A DNA stretch of 64,000 nt, taken from NCBI RefSeq assembly GCF_033843645.1, contig NZ_JAWXVZ010000013.1, positions 1 through 64,000 of the forward strand, in the 5' to 3' direction. This document shows positions 16,516-23,794 of this stretch, in pieces. The stretch's first letter is position 1. Every line of letters begins with the position of its first letter. The DNA is from Pseudovibrio zosterae (lineage in GTDB: Bacteria > Pseudomonadota > Alphaproteobacteria > Rhizobiales > Stappiaceae). The translations under genes and the position numbers were made by a program. The notes below the pieces were generated by a model. It did not search any database. It was not told the origin of the DNA and saw nothing but the letters and a program-made list of their open reading frames with translations.

Positions 16516-19308
16516 ATGAGTCTATACACCGCCTACCTGGAAGAAATCGAAAGCCGCAAAGAACAGGGCCTAAACCCCAAGCCGATTGACGATGGCGCGT
16601 TGGTCAGTGAGCTTATTGCGCAGATCAAGGATGCCGGGAATGAGCACCGCGAAGACTCTCTGAAGTTCTTCATCTATAACACTCTTCCTGGCACCACCAG
16701 CGCTGCAGGTGAAAAAGCCAAGTTCCTCAAAGAGATCATTCTAGGTGATGTTGCTGTTGCGGAAATCTCACGTGCATTTGCATTCGAGCTGCTGTCGCAC
16801 ATGAAGGGTGGTCCTTCAGTTAAAGTTCTGTTGGACCTGGCTCTGGGTGATGATGCTGATATTGCAAATGAGGCGGCCGAGGTCCTGAAGACACAGGTAT
16901 TCCTTTATGATGCCGACACAGACCGGCTCAAGGAAGCTTTTGAGGCGGGCAACGAAATCGCAAAGGACATTCTCGAGAGCTACGTAAAGGCAGAGTTCTT
17001 CACGAAACTTCCCGAGGTCGAAGAAGAGATCAAGGTCGTTTCTTATGTCGCTGCTGAGGGCGATATCTCTACCGACCTTTTGTCCCCGGGCAATCAAGCA
17101 CACTCTCGCTCTGACCGTGAGCTTCACGGAAAGTGCATGATTTCCGAACAGGCGCAAAAAGAAATTGAAGCGCTCAAGTTGCAGCATCCAGACAAGCGCG
17201 TCATGCTCGTAGCTGAGAAGGGCACCATGGGCGTTGGGTCCTCCCGCATGTCCGGTGTTAACAATGTAGCGCTTTGGACTGGCAAGCCCGCCAGCCCGTA
17301 TGTACCGTTCGTCAACATCGCGCCTGTTGTCGCTGGAACCAACGGCATCTCTCCAATCTTCCTGACAACCGTCGGTGTGACTGGTGGTATCGGCATTGAC
17401 CTCAAGAACTGGGTGAAAAAGCTGGGGCCAGATGGCAAGCCAATCCTGAACAATGATGACAGCCCGATTCTGGAGCAGAAGTACTCCGTTGAGACTGGAA
17501 CTGTGTTCAAGATCAACACCAAGACGAAAAAGCTTCTCAGCGAAGACGGCGACGAAGAACTGGTTGATGTGTCCTCTGCCTTCACCCCACAGAAGGTTGA
17601 GTTCATGAAGGCTGGCAGCTCCTACGCTGTCGTGTTCGGCAAGAAACTCCAGACATTTGCGGCCGAAACACTTGGCGTTGAAGCACCGCAGGTCTTTGCA
17701 CCTTCCAAAGAAATCTCCCATGAAGGTCAGGGCCTGACTGCCGTTGAGAAGATCTTCAACAGAAATGCCGTCGGCTCTACACCGGGCAAGGTTCTGCATG
17801 CAGGCTCCGACGTGCGGGTGAAGGTAAACATCGTCGGTTCTCAGGACACAACGGGCCTGATGACCTCTCAGGAGTTGGAAGCTATGGCGGCTACCGTCAT
17901 TTCTCCAACTGTAGATGGTGCGTACCAGTCTGGCTGTCACACGGCCTCTGTTTGGGATCTGAAGGCGCAGACAAATATTCCTCGGCTCATGAAGTTCATG
18001 AACAAGTTCGGCCTGATTACAGCCCGCGATCCCAAGGGTGAATATCATGCAATGACCGATGTGATCCACAAGGTGCTGAATGACATTACCGTTGATGATT
18101 GGGATATCATCATTGGCGGCGATAGCCATACACGCATGTCCAAGGGCGTGGCGTTTGGTGCAGATTCCGGCACTGTGGCACTGGCGCTGGCGACTGGTGA
18201 GGCAAGCATGCCCATTCCGGAATCAGTGAAGGTAACCTTCAAGGGTTCCATGGCCGAGCACATGGACTTCCGTGATGTGGTGCATGCAACGCAAGCCCAA
18301 ATGCTGAAGCAGCATGGCGACAACGTCTTCCAGGGCCGCGTGATTGAAGTGCATATTGGCACGCTGCTGGCCGACCAAGCCTTCACCTTCACCGACTGGA
18401 CTGCAGAGATGAAGGCAAAAGCCTCGATCTGTATCTCCAATGACGAAACGCTGATTGGTTCTCTTGAGCTGGCCAAGAGGCGTATTCAGGTGATGATTGA
18501 CAAGGGCATGGATAACGAAGCGCAAGTTCTTCAAGGTCTGATCAACAAGGCGGACAAGCGCATTGCCGAGATTAAATCCGGTGAGAAGCCAGCGTTGAAG
18601 CCTGACGCTGATGCGAAGTACTTTGCGGAGGTCGTCGTTGATCTGGATGAAATCAATGAACCTATGATCGCCGACCCGGACGTCAACAACGAGGACGTGT
18701 CACGTCGCTACACCCACGACACCATCCGCCCGGTTTCCTTCTACCGTGGTGAGAAGAAGGTCGACCTCGGCTTCGTCGGCTCTTGCATGGTGCACAAGGG
18801 CGATATGAAGATTGTGGCCGGTATGCTCAAGAACCTAGAGAAAGCAAAGGGCAAGGTGGAGTTCAACGCGCCGCTTGTTGTTGCTGCTCCGACCTACAAC
18901 ATCATCGATGAGCTGAAGGAAGAGGGCGACTGGGACGTGCTGCAGAAGTATTCCGGGTTCGAGTTCGACGATGCGGCGCCAAAAAGCACTGCACGTACCG
19001 AATATGAGAACATTCTGTATCTGGAGCGTCCAGGATGTAACCTGTGTATGGGCAACCAGGAAAAGGCCGCCCGAGGTGATACCGTGCTGGCAACCTCCAC
19101 GCGTCTGTTCAAGGGCCGCGTAGTGGAAGATTCCGATGACAAGAAGGGCGAGTCTCTGCTGGCCTCTACCCCGGTTGTAGTCCTTTCCGCCATTTTGGGC
19201 AGAACACCAACTATTGAGGAGTACAAGGAAGCCGTGGAAGGGATCGACCTGACCAAGTTCGCGCCTCCACTGCAAAAGCCTTTGGACGCCAAGTCAGTTC
19301 ACTTCTAA
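16516..19308 (+). CDS. acnB: Aconitate hydratase B (AcnB-type)
   Basis: TCA-cycle aconitase interconverting citrate and isocitrate (AcnB also acts on 2-methylisocitrate). 930 aa from MSLYTAYLEE. An N-terminal HEAT-like helical domain (about 1-165) is followed by the swivelling domain and the catalytic core. [4Fe-4S] ligands are Cys757 (VGSCMVHKG) and Cys841/Cys844 (PGCNLCMGNQ). Core motifs VGSQDTTGLMT and IIGGDSHTRMSKG are intact. The in-frame ATG at 16510 is too close to the GGGG ribosome site, so 16516 is preferred. The gene is longer than E. coli AcnB (865 aa), with charged insertions around residues 310-355. It ends in a strong terminator. Confidence 0.95.
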   Translation: MSLYTAYLEEIESRKEQGLNPKPIDDGALVSELIAQIKDAGNEHREDSLKFFIYNTLPGTTSAAGEKAKFLKEIILGDVAVAEISRAFAFELLSHMKGGPSVKVLLDLALGDDADIANEAAEVLKTQVFLYDADTDRLKEAFEAGNEIAKDILESYVKAEFFTKLPEVEEEIKVVSYVAAEGDISTDLLSPGNQAHSRSDRELHGKCMISEQAQKEIEALKLQHPDKRVMLVAEKGTMGVGSSRMSGVNNVALWTGKPASPYVPFVNIAPVVAGTNGISPIFLTTVGVTGGIGIDLKNWVKKLGPDGKPILNNDDSPILEQKYSVETGTVFKINTKTKKLLSEDGDEELVDVSSAFTPQKVEFMKAGSSYAVVFGKKLQTFAAETLGVEAPQVFAPSKEISHEGQGLTAVEKIFNRNAVGSTPGKVLHAGSDVRVKVNIVGSQDTTGLMTSQELEAMAATVISPTVDGAYQSGCHTASVWDLKAQTNIPRLMKFMNKFGLITARDPKGEYHAMTDVIHKVLNDITVDDWDIIIGGDSHTRMSKGVAFGADSGTVALALATGEASMPIPESVKVTFKGSMAEHMDFRDVVHATQAQMLKQHGDNVFQGRVIEVHIGTLLADQAFTFTDWTAEMKAKASICISNDETLIGSLELAKRRIQVMIDKGMDNEAQVLQGLINKADKRIAEIKSGEKPALKPDADAKYFAEVVVDLDEINEPMIADPDVNNEDVSRRYTHDTIRPVSFYRGEKKVDLGFVGSCMVHKGDMKIVAGMLKNLEKAKGKVEFNAPLVVAAPTYNIIDELKEEGDWDVLQKYSGFEFDDAAPKSTARTEYENILYLERPGCNLCMGNQEKAARGDTVLATSTRLFKGRVVEDSDDKKGESLLASTPVVVLSAILGRTPTIEEYKEAVEGIDLTKFAPPLQKPLDAKSVHF

Positions 19309-19334
19309 GATTGAAACCATGATCCTATAAGACA

Positions 19335-19376
19335 AACGCTGGCGTGAGGGGTTAGATCCCGCGCCAGCGTTTTTTG
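19335..19376 (+). terminator. Rho-independent terminator of acnB
   Basis: Perfect 10-bp stem AACGCTGGCG (19335-19344) / CGCCAGCGTT (19362-19371) followed by TTTTTG. Confidence 0.92.
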
Positions 19377-19596
19377 TTTTCAGGCTGGTTGGTTTCGTTG
19401 CTGGTCTATCCGAGATGCCATCACTGCAAAAATCGGATCGGCAGTTTCGGCGCTGAGCGAGAGGGGCCGGGAGATCATTGCACCCTGTGCTGAGGCAATC
19501 GTGAAATTGCGCTCTCGCTGATCTGGGTTTTCTCTGACAAGGCCGATTTGGTCGTCTTATTGGATAGATCGTCTTGAACTTAGAAGGAGACGATCT

Positions 19597-19796
19597 ATGA
19601 CCGATATCATCACGCTCAAGAGCTCCGCGCCGAACTGAAACTCGATCCGCCTGAAGCCCCCAAAAAGTTACGAGCCGCTGCCCGTGACCCCAAAAAGCAC
19701 CCCGAACTGGCGAAACTTCATAAGCCGCGTGCACCGTGGAGTTGTGTCAAAGGTTCCGCCGGGGAGAAGGAGGCGAGGGCGATGTTGATAAACTGA
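19597..19796 (+). pseudogene. Possible frameshifted small gene
   Basis: ATG at 19597 follows an excellent ribosome site (AGAAGGAGA), but the frame ends after 13 codons (MTDIITLKSSAPN). If one G is restored at 19620 (AAG AGC becoming AAG GAG CTC), reading continues 58 codons as ELRAELKLDPPEAPKKLRAA and onward, a Lys/Pro/Ala-rich basic product ending at 19796. I do not recognise the protein. The picture fits a one-base loss in a small real gene, a sequencing error, or less likely recoding. A GTGGCTGC.../...GCAGCCAC hairpin lies just after it (19798-19834). Confidence 0.35.
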
Positions 19797-19841
19797 TTGT
19801 GGCTGCGGGCGACTCTAAAATGCTCGCAGCCACTCATTTCC

Positions 19842-20015
19842 TCATCTTTCCTTGCGAACGCCTTTGAATGGCGTTTTGCTCGATGTTTTGACGTCTAAAA
19901 ATTTGCCTGTGTTTGCATCCCTCTTCACCCAGTTTCCTGAAGGTGTTTGGGTTTGCGAACGTTGGCGAACAGCCCCGTTGCGGTGTCCATCGCCTTTGGG
20001 AGGATTAGTGGCCAT
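19842..20015 (-). CDS. Small conserved basic protein of unknown function
   Basis: 57-aa, Lys/Arg/Gly-rich protein (begins MATNPPKGDGHRNGAV, ends PFKGVRKER). I recognise the pattern as a small conserved hypothetical family found in many bacteria, often beside the Cys-rich protein encoded next to it here. The start at 20015 is fixed by AAGGAGA six bases upstream; the longer ORF from 20042 has no ribosome site. It lies 11 bases after its upstream partner gene and is probably co-transcribed with it. The function is unknown. Confidence 0.75.
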   Translation of the reverse strand: MATNPPKGDGHRNGAVRQRSQTQTPSGNWVKRDANTGKFLDVKTSSKTPFKGVRKER

Positions 20016-20026
20016 AGAAAGTCTCC

Positions 20027-20233
20027 TTATGATGTGTGGCAAGCGTTAGCGCAATAGTAGCACCCGTTGACTTGCGTGAAGTGTTTTCTCGCTTCTTGGA
20101 CCGCTCCGCTACAGGAGAGGAATTGTCCTAGATAGATTCGGTTTTCAGCGCTCGGCATCCAAGAGCATCCTTCCTGATGGACTTCGTGGTCACCGTTAGC
20201 TTGAGCCTTCTTATTCACATAGTAGCGTGCCAT
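20027..20233 (-). CDS. Small conserved cysteine-containing protein of unknown function
   Basis: 68-aa protein beginning MARYYVNKKAQANGDHEVH. It has conserved His/Cys (EVHQEGC) and a C-terminal GCYYCANACHTS cluster that could bind zinc. It belongs to a small, widely scattered hypothetical family that I recall pairing with the MATNPPKGDGH-type protein downstream. GGAGATACC precedes the ATG. It is transcribed away from the XRE/ImmA pair across a dyad-rich promoter region, suggesting shared control. The function is unknown. Confidence 0.75.
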   Translation of the reverse strand: MARYYVNKKAQANGDHEVHQEGCSWMPSAENRIYLGQFLSCSGAVQEARKHFTQVNGCYYCANACHTS

Positions 20234-20254
20234 GGTATCTCCATTTGCACTTAT

Positions 20255-20324
20255 GAAAATCGATTGCTAGATTGCAATCTAACTAAAACATAATCGATTC
20301 GAATAAAATTGCAAGAGTGCAATT
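20255..20324. promoter_or_regulatory. Divergent promoter with ATTGCA dyads (candidate XRE operators)
   Basis: Between the divergent genes lies a perfect 12-bp palindrome AGATTGCAATCT (20269-20280) and an inverted repeat AATTGCA-AGAG-TGCAATT (20307-20324), both built on ATTGCA. Two ATCGAT-centred elements (AAATCGATT, TAATCGATT) lie beside them. The second dyad ends just before the GGAGGT ribosome site of the XRE gene, an autoregulation layout. Confidence 0.6.
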
Positions 20325-20333
20325 GGAGGTCAC

Positions 20334-20690
20334 ATGTCGAATTATTTTGATGCTGAGGGCTTTTATTCAGCCCTTGACGCCCATAGAACTTCTCTCGGCA
20401 TAACGTGGAAGAAGCTTGCTGACAAAGCTGGGGTCTCAGCTTCGACTCTTACCAGAATGGGGCAGGGAAAACGGCCTGATGTTGACACATTGGCAGCATT
20501 AGCAAGTTGGTCTGGAATAGATGTGAAAAAGTTTTATATTGCAGATCAAGGGTTGCGAGAAAGGCCTGAGACACTTGCTGAAATCACGGCTTTACTTCGA
20601 GCTGATAAGGAACTCGGTGAAGAAGCGGCAATCATGTTGGAGCGAACAGTATCATCTTTATATAAAGAGTTGAGGAAAAGACGTGAGTAA
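20334..20690 (+). CDS. XRE-family helix-turn-helix regulator
   Basis: 118-aa DNA-binding protein. The HTH spans about residues 20-60 (ITWKKLADKAGVSASTLTRM recognition region, then KRPDVDTLAALASW). The C-terminal half is helical and charged. GGAGGT precedes the ATG. Its end overlaps the start of the metallopeptidase gene by 8 bases, so the two are translationally coupled. This resembles ImmR/ImmA or HigA-like pairs, where the peptidase inactivates the regulator. It probably binds the ATTGCA dyads just upstream. Confidence 0.85.
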   Translation: MSNYFDAEGFYSALDAHRTSLGITWKKLADKAGVSASTLTRMGQGKRPDVDTLAALASWSGIDVKKFYIADQGLRERPETLAEITALLRADKELGEEAAIMLERTVSSLYKELRKRRE

Positions 20691-21258
20691 GGGGTTTAGG
20701 CACGGCTTTAAGGCTGAAGCGGAAAACTATGCGACTCTTTTCAGAGAGGAACTTGGAAAAAAGCCTCATGAACCTCTATGCCCAAGAATTTTAGCTGAGC
20801 ATCTTTGTATTCCAGTTAGAGAACTATCTACGCATCCAGGTTTGGATCAGGATGTTAAGGATTATTGGCGAGATTGTGAAGAAAGTACGTTTTCTGGGCT
20901 CATTCTGAATGATGGTAGTTACAAGGAAATAGTGCACAACGACTATCATCATCAAAGAAGACAGAACTCAAATATCGCTCATGAATTAGCTCATGTTATT
21001 TTAGGTCATCCATTATCAGCTCCTATCAAGCCTAGTGGAGAAAGAGCATATGATAAGCACATTGAAGATGAAGCGAAATGGTTGGGAGCTGCGCTTTTAA
21101 TTCCTAAAAAAGCTGCGATATACATCGTTCTAAATTCAATATCTTTGGCCGATGTGCAACAAGAATATGGAGTAAGTGAGGAACTGCTAAAGTATCGTGT
21201 GCAGGTCACGGATGCATATCGCGCTGCGAGCAATATCAGGCGTATATATCGCCGATAA
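20683..21258 (+). CDS. ImmA/IrrE-family zinc metallopeptidase
   Basis: 191-aa protein with the zinc motif HELAH at about residues 100-104 (NIAHELAHVILGHPL) and a following Glu-containing segment (DEAKWLGAALLIPKKA), the hallmark of COG2856/IrrE-ImmA peptidases. These usually cleave the XRE repressor encoded beside them in response to damage or another signal. GTG start inside the upstream gene. Base composition is visibly more AT-rich than the flanking chromosome, suggesting transfer. No toxin domain is recognisable. Confidence 0.87.
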   Translation: MSKGFRHGFKAEAENYATLFREELGKKPHEPLCPRILAEHLCIPVRELSTHPGLDQDVKDYWRDCEESTFSGLILNDGSYKEIVHNDYHHQRRQNSNIAHELAHVILGHPLSAPIKPSGERAYDKHIEDEAKWLGAALLIPKKAAIYIVLNSISLADVQQEYGVSEELLKYRVQVTDAYRAASNIRRIYRR

Positions 21259-21367
21259 AAGAAAAGCATTTTTCATTTCTCGGGACCCAAACGGCACCTA
21301 GCGCCCAATACGCGCACAAACGCATAGCGGCTCTAATATCTATTACTCTGAAATTTAAAAGAAAATT

Positions 21368-21444
21368 TGGTAGCGAGGGAGGGACTTGAACCCCCGACAC
21401 GCGGATTATGATTCCGCTGCTCTAACCAACTGAGCTACCCCGCC
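21368..21444 (-). tRNA. tRNA-Met (anticodon CAT)
   Basis: A 77-nt cloverleaf read on the minus strand, starting GGCGGGGTAGCTCAGTTGG and ending in an encoded CCA. The anticodon stem GCGGA/TCCGC closes a 7-nt loop ATCATAA with anticodon CAT; the T-arm contains GGGGGTTCAAGTCCCTC. The pattern fits elongator tRNA-Met of alphaproteobacteria; an Ile2 (CAT, lysidine) identity is less likely. Confidence 0.92.
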
Positions 21445-21492
21445 ATCCGGTGCGCTGTGTTTCGGCGTGTCGCCGTCGCGCTGTGTGAGGGG

Positions 21493-21521
21493 TGTATAAG
21501 GCTCTTGAGTGAACTCGTCAA
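21493..21521 (-). promoter_or_regulatory. Promoter of tRNA-Met
   Basis: On the minus strand TTGACG (21521-21516), a 17-base spacer and TATACA (21498-21493) lie about 50 bases ahead of the tRNA 5' end: a near-consensus housekeeping promoter. Its intactness shows that the prophage left end lies beyond it. Confidence 0.8.
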
Positions 21522-21711
21522 GCTTTCTTCGCCAAGATTTGTGGAAATTGCCCGGCTTGTGAAAAAACTTTTAAAAACAGCAGGTTTGCGCGGTTTTTGC
21601 TGGGTCGAGAAGTTTTGTTTGTGACCTTTTTGAACGGCCATTTGTATTCAATCCTGTGAAATTCCAGCGGCTCCGCCGTGGTGTGGGCTCACGTCTTGAA
21701 AGGCGGGCGAG

Positions 21712-21716
21712 TTTGT
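21712..21716. repeat. Target-site duplication TTTGT, left copy
   Basis: TTTGT immediately precedes the TG that begins the prophage and is repeated immediately after its terminal CA at 57007-57011. Mu-type transposition makes 5-bp duplications. Confidence 0.8.
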
Positions 21717-21866
21717 TGTGGGGGGGACTGTTATTCTGCACAGGTGAAAATTTGGGTTAATTCTTACGAACCCATTGAAAACGTTAAATAATGCTAATTT
21801 CGGGATAAAAAACCATTTTGCACAACACTGCGTGGCTTATGGTCAATAAGGGCGCGAAGTTGTGCA
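21717..21866 (+). repeat. Left end with transposase-binding-like sites L1-L3
   Basis: Three related sites: ATTCTGCACA (from 21733, offset 17), ATTTTGCACA (from 21815, offset 99) and GTTGTGCATA (from 21859, offset 143). The L2-L3 step is 44 bases, two helical 22-mers. The arrangement parallels Mu L1-L3, where MuA binds three sites in the first 180 bases. All lie between the end and the repressor stop codon. Confidence 0.65.
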
Positions 21867-21894
21867 TAGAGCGCGCAAAAATGCGCAGGCCCAA

Positions 21895-22602
21895 CTAGCT
21901 GAAGCGGTGCCCGCACCAGACGACTTTGCCGATTACATGAAAGTCTTCCAAATCAGACCGATTGAGCAGCTCATCCTTGTATTCTGGGTTTTGGCTGATT
22001 AGCTCAAGATCGCCGAGGGCGGTAGGTCGCAAGCGCTTTACTCGCGCCATTCCACCCAAAACGAATGCGTAGATCCCATCCGAAAGTTCATTTCGCTTGC
22101 GGTCAATCATCACCAAGTCACCATCTGCGATAAGGGGATCCATGCTATCCCCTTGCGCGGTGAGAATGATTAACCCCTCCTGCGAAGTTCTTCCCAACTT
22201 GCCGCCTAAAAACTCCCGGGTAAACGGTATCTCCTCCACCTTTTCCAGATGGTCTCCGTTCAGTGCGCCAGTACCTGCGGCCAATCGAACGTCGACTCTT
22301 GGTATGGTGATAAATTCATGACCTCCCGGTTGAGCCAAGCCGATGATTGGCTTCGAATTCTTGCCCAGTAGCAACCAATCCAGAGAAACGCCAGCAAATT
22401 CCGATATCCGAATTAGATGGTCATATTTTGGAACTTTGGCCTCATTCCAAATTCGGTTGAAAGTGGCACCAGGAATTCCTGCTTCCTTCGCCCAAACGAA
22501 TGGATCCTTGCCTGTTTTCGAAATCAGGTCCTTCATGCGCTGCTGAAAGGCAATTTCAATTTCGGACTTCAATTTCAAAACTCCGAACAAGACTTCGGAC
22601 AT
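21895..22602 (-). CDS. Phage repressor, HTH plus S24 (LexA-type) peptidase
   Basis: 235-aa CI/LexA-like protein. The N-terminal HTH (about residues 35-75; ATFNRIWNEAKVPKYDHL region) is followed by a self-cleaving S24 domain with the Ser in LTAQGDSMDP (about residue 155) and the Lys in MARVKRLR (about 190), so induction by RecA/SOS is expected rather than the ClpXP route of Mu c. It is the only leftward early gene, facing the Ner-transposase operon, and occupies the Mu c position. AACTCCGAA-type sequences overlap its start. Confidence 0.9.
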   Translation of the reverse strand: MSEVLFGVLKLKSEIEIAFQQRMKDLISKTGKDPFVWAKEAGIPGATFNRIWNEAKVPKYDHLIRISEFAGVSLDWLLLGKNSKPIIGLAQPGGHEFITIPRVDVRLAAGTGALNGDHLEKVEEIPFTREFLGGKLGRTSQEGLIILTAQGDSMDPLIADGDLVMIDRKRNELSDGIYAFVLGGMARVKRLRPTALGDLELISQNPEYKDELLNRSDLEDFHVIGKVVWCGHRFS

Positions 22603-22733
22603 GTATCCACATTTCGGAGTTTGCCATTAATCGTTTAAAACCAAATAGTTGCGCCCGAGCGCATCATCCGAGAGCTTTAAACAACTCCGAAATCCAATAA
22701 TGGAATTGAAAATTCCATAAATGGAGTTACAGT
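22579..22733. promoter_or_regulatory. Operator/enhancer-like region between repressor and Ner
   Basis: Three copies of AACTCCGAA: 22579-22587 (direct), 22613-22621 (inverted) and 22683-22691 (direct). A dyad TGGAATT-GAA-AATTCCA sits at 22701-22717. A possible early promoter, TTGAAA (22706-22711), 16 bases, TACAGT (22728-22733), overlaps the dyad. The region lies about 860-1015 bases from the left end, the same distance as the Mu operator/internal enhancer. Confidence 0.55.
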
Positions 22734-22830
22734 ATCTTCATTCGTTACCAACGAGCGCAAACCACCAAGGTGAATTGCGCGGTGAAAAAAAAGCGGCTGC
22801 TGCAACAGTCCGCTTTTCGGAGGAGATCCA

Positions 22831-23151
22831 ATGGCCAAACGCAAGCCCCGCACTTGGGACAAACATTCAATCAAAGCAGAGCTTCACCGAGAAGGCTGGA
22901 CCCTAACTGAGATTGCGACCAGAGAAAGTATGCACCGTACCACGCTGACCAAGGCTCTGGATACTGGCACAGGTCGCGGTGCGGATATTATCTCCAAATA
23001 TCTCAGTATTTCCGTTCAGGAGTTGTGGCCCAATCGCAAGAAACGCTCCCCTCATGTGATATACGATAGCGCTAAACATGGGCCAAGCGCTAGTCAGAAA
23101 AACCGTGTTCCGTCTGATAGTGGACAGCGTACGGCAGAGGCTGCAGCATGA
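22831..23151 (+). CDS. ner: Ner-like DNA-binding regulator
   Basis: 106-aa protein whose first 75 residues match the Ner/Nlp winged HTH family (WDKHSIKAELHREGWTLTEI, then HRTTLTKALD). In Mu, Ner is the first early gene product and turns down repressor and early transcription. GGAGGAG precedes the ATG. The Ser/Lys-rich tail after residue 75 has no counterpart that I know. It begins the early operon; the stop overlaps the next start. Confidence 0.85.
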   Translation: MAKRKPRTWDKHSIKAELHREGWTLTEIATRESMHRTTLTKALDTGTGRGADIISKYLSISVQELWPNRKKRSPHVIYDSAKHGPSASQKNRVPSDSGQRTAEAAA

Positions 23152-23342
23152 AATGGTCTGGCCTCACAGTACCTGCTGCCTTGAAGTTCTATCGCCGCTT
23201 TGATTACGGCAGCAGCAATGACAATCACCTGAAAGACCTCGCCAGTATCGTCGCCATCACCACAGTATGCATTGCACTTTCTACATGGGTCTGGGCGCTG
23301 TGTGTGATCGTCATGGCATATCGAACGGGAGTTGCCTCATGA
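23148..23342 (+). CDS. Small membrane protein, early operon
   Basis: 64-aa product with one clear hydrophobic helix (about residues 34-56, IVAITTVCIALSTWVW region). The ATGA overlaps at both ends with the neighbouring genes indicate translational coupling and support it as real. No known function. Confidence 0.6.
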   Translation: MKWSGLTVPAALKFYRRFDYGSSNDNHLKDLASIVAITTVCIALSTWVWALCVIVMAYRTGVAS

Positions 23343-23794
23343 GGACCCGTCGCTGCCAACATACAGGAGATCTGCTGAGCTGGCAGCCTCCCAAAGTGGA
23401 GGCACGCTTTGATCCCGACAGAGTGCGGGCAGCATCTCTACCAGCAAAAGTAGCACGTGCACTTTCAGAAGCTCTGAGGACCGACCGTCGCTCGAGAGAA
23501 GAAGTTGCTGCCGCTCTATCGGATCGGCTTGGCGAAGCCATTCGCCGGGACAGTTTGGATGCCTGGGCCAGTGAAGCGCGCGAAAGCAGCAATATATCGG
23601 CCTACCGCCTAATGGCGTTGGTTGCAGTTCTAAACTCAAAAGAACTGCTTAACGAGCTCCTTACCGGAACGGACATGATCGTGGTGGACCGAAAGTACCG
23701 ACCGCTAATCGAGCGTGAGCTTATGGAAGAAGCCCAACTCAGGCTGAAGAGAATGATCCAACAAGCTGACCGTGAATGGAGGGGAAAGAAATGA
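23339..23794 (+). CDS. Early phage protein of unknown function
   Basis: 151-aa mostly helical, charged protein. The ATG at 23339 overlaps the previous stop (ATGA), and its own stop overlaps the transposase start the same way. The central part (ALSDRLGEAIRRDSLDAWAS) resembles a short HTH-like or regulatory segment seen in proteins encoded just before MuA in other Mu-like prophages. I do not assign a function. Confidence 0.72.
   Translation: MRTRRCQHTGDLLSWQPPKVEARFDPDRVRAASLPAKVARALSEALRTDRRSREEVAAALSDRLGEAIRRDSLDAWASEARESSNISAYRLMALVAVLNSKELLNELLTGTDMIVVDRKYRPLIERELMEEAQLRLKRMIQQADREWRGKK

Noticed and set aside
16816..18129. 437-aa ORF antisense to acnB
   Set aside because: Lies wholly within a certain gene, no family features; a shadow frame of high-GC coding DNA.
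20334..21258. Classical type II toxin-antitoxin module
   Set aside because: The second protein is an ImmA-type HExxH metallopeptidase with no RelE, HipA or PIN-like features; a regulator-peptidase switch fits better.
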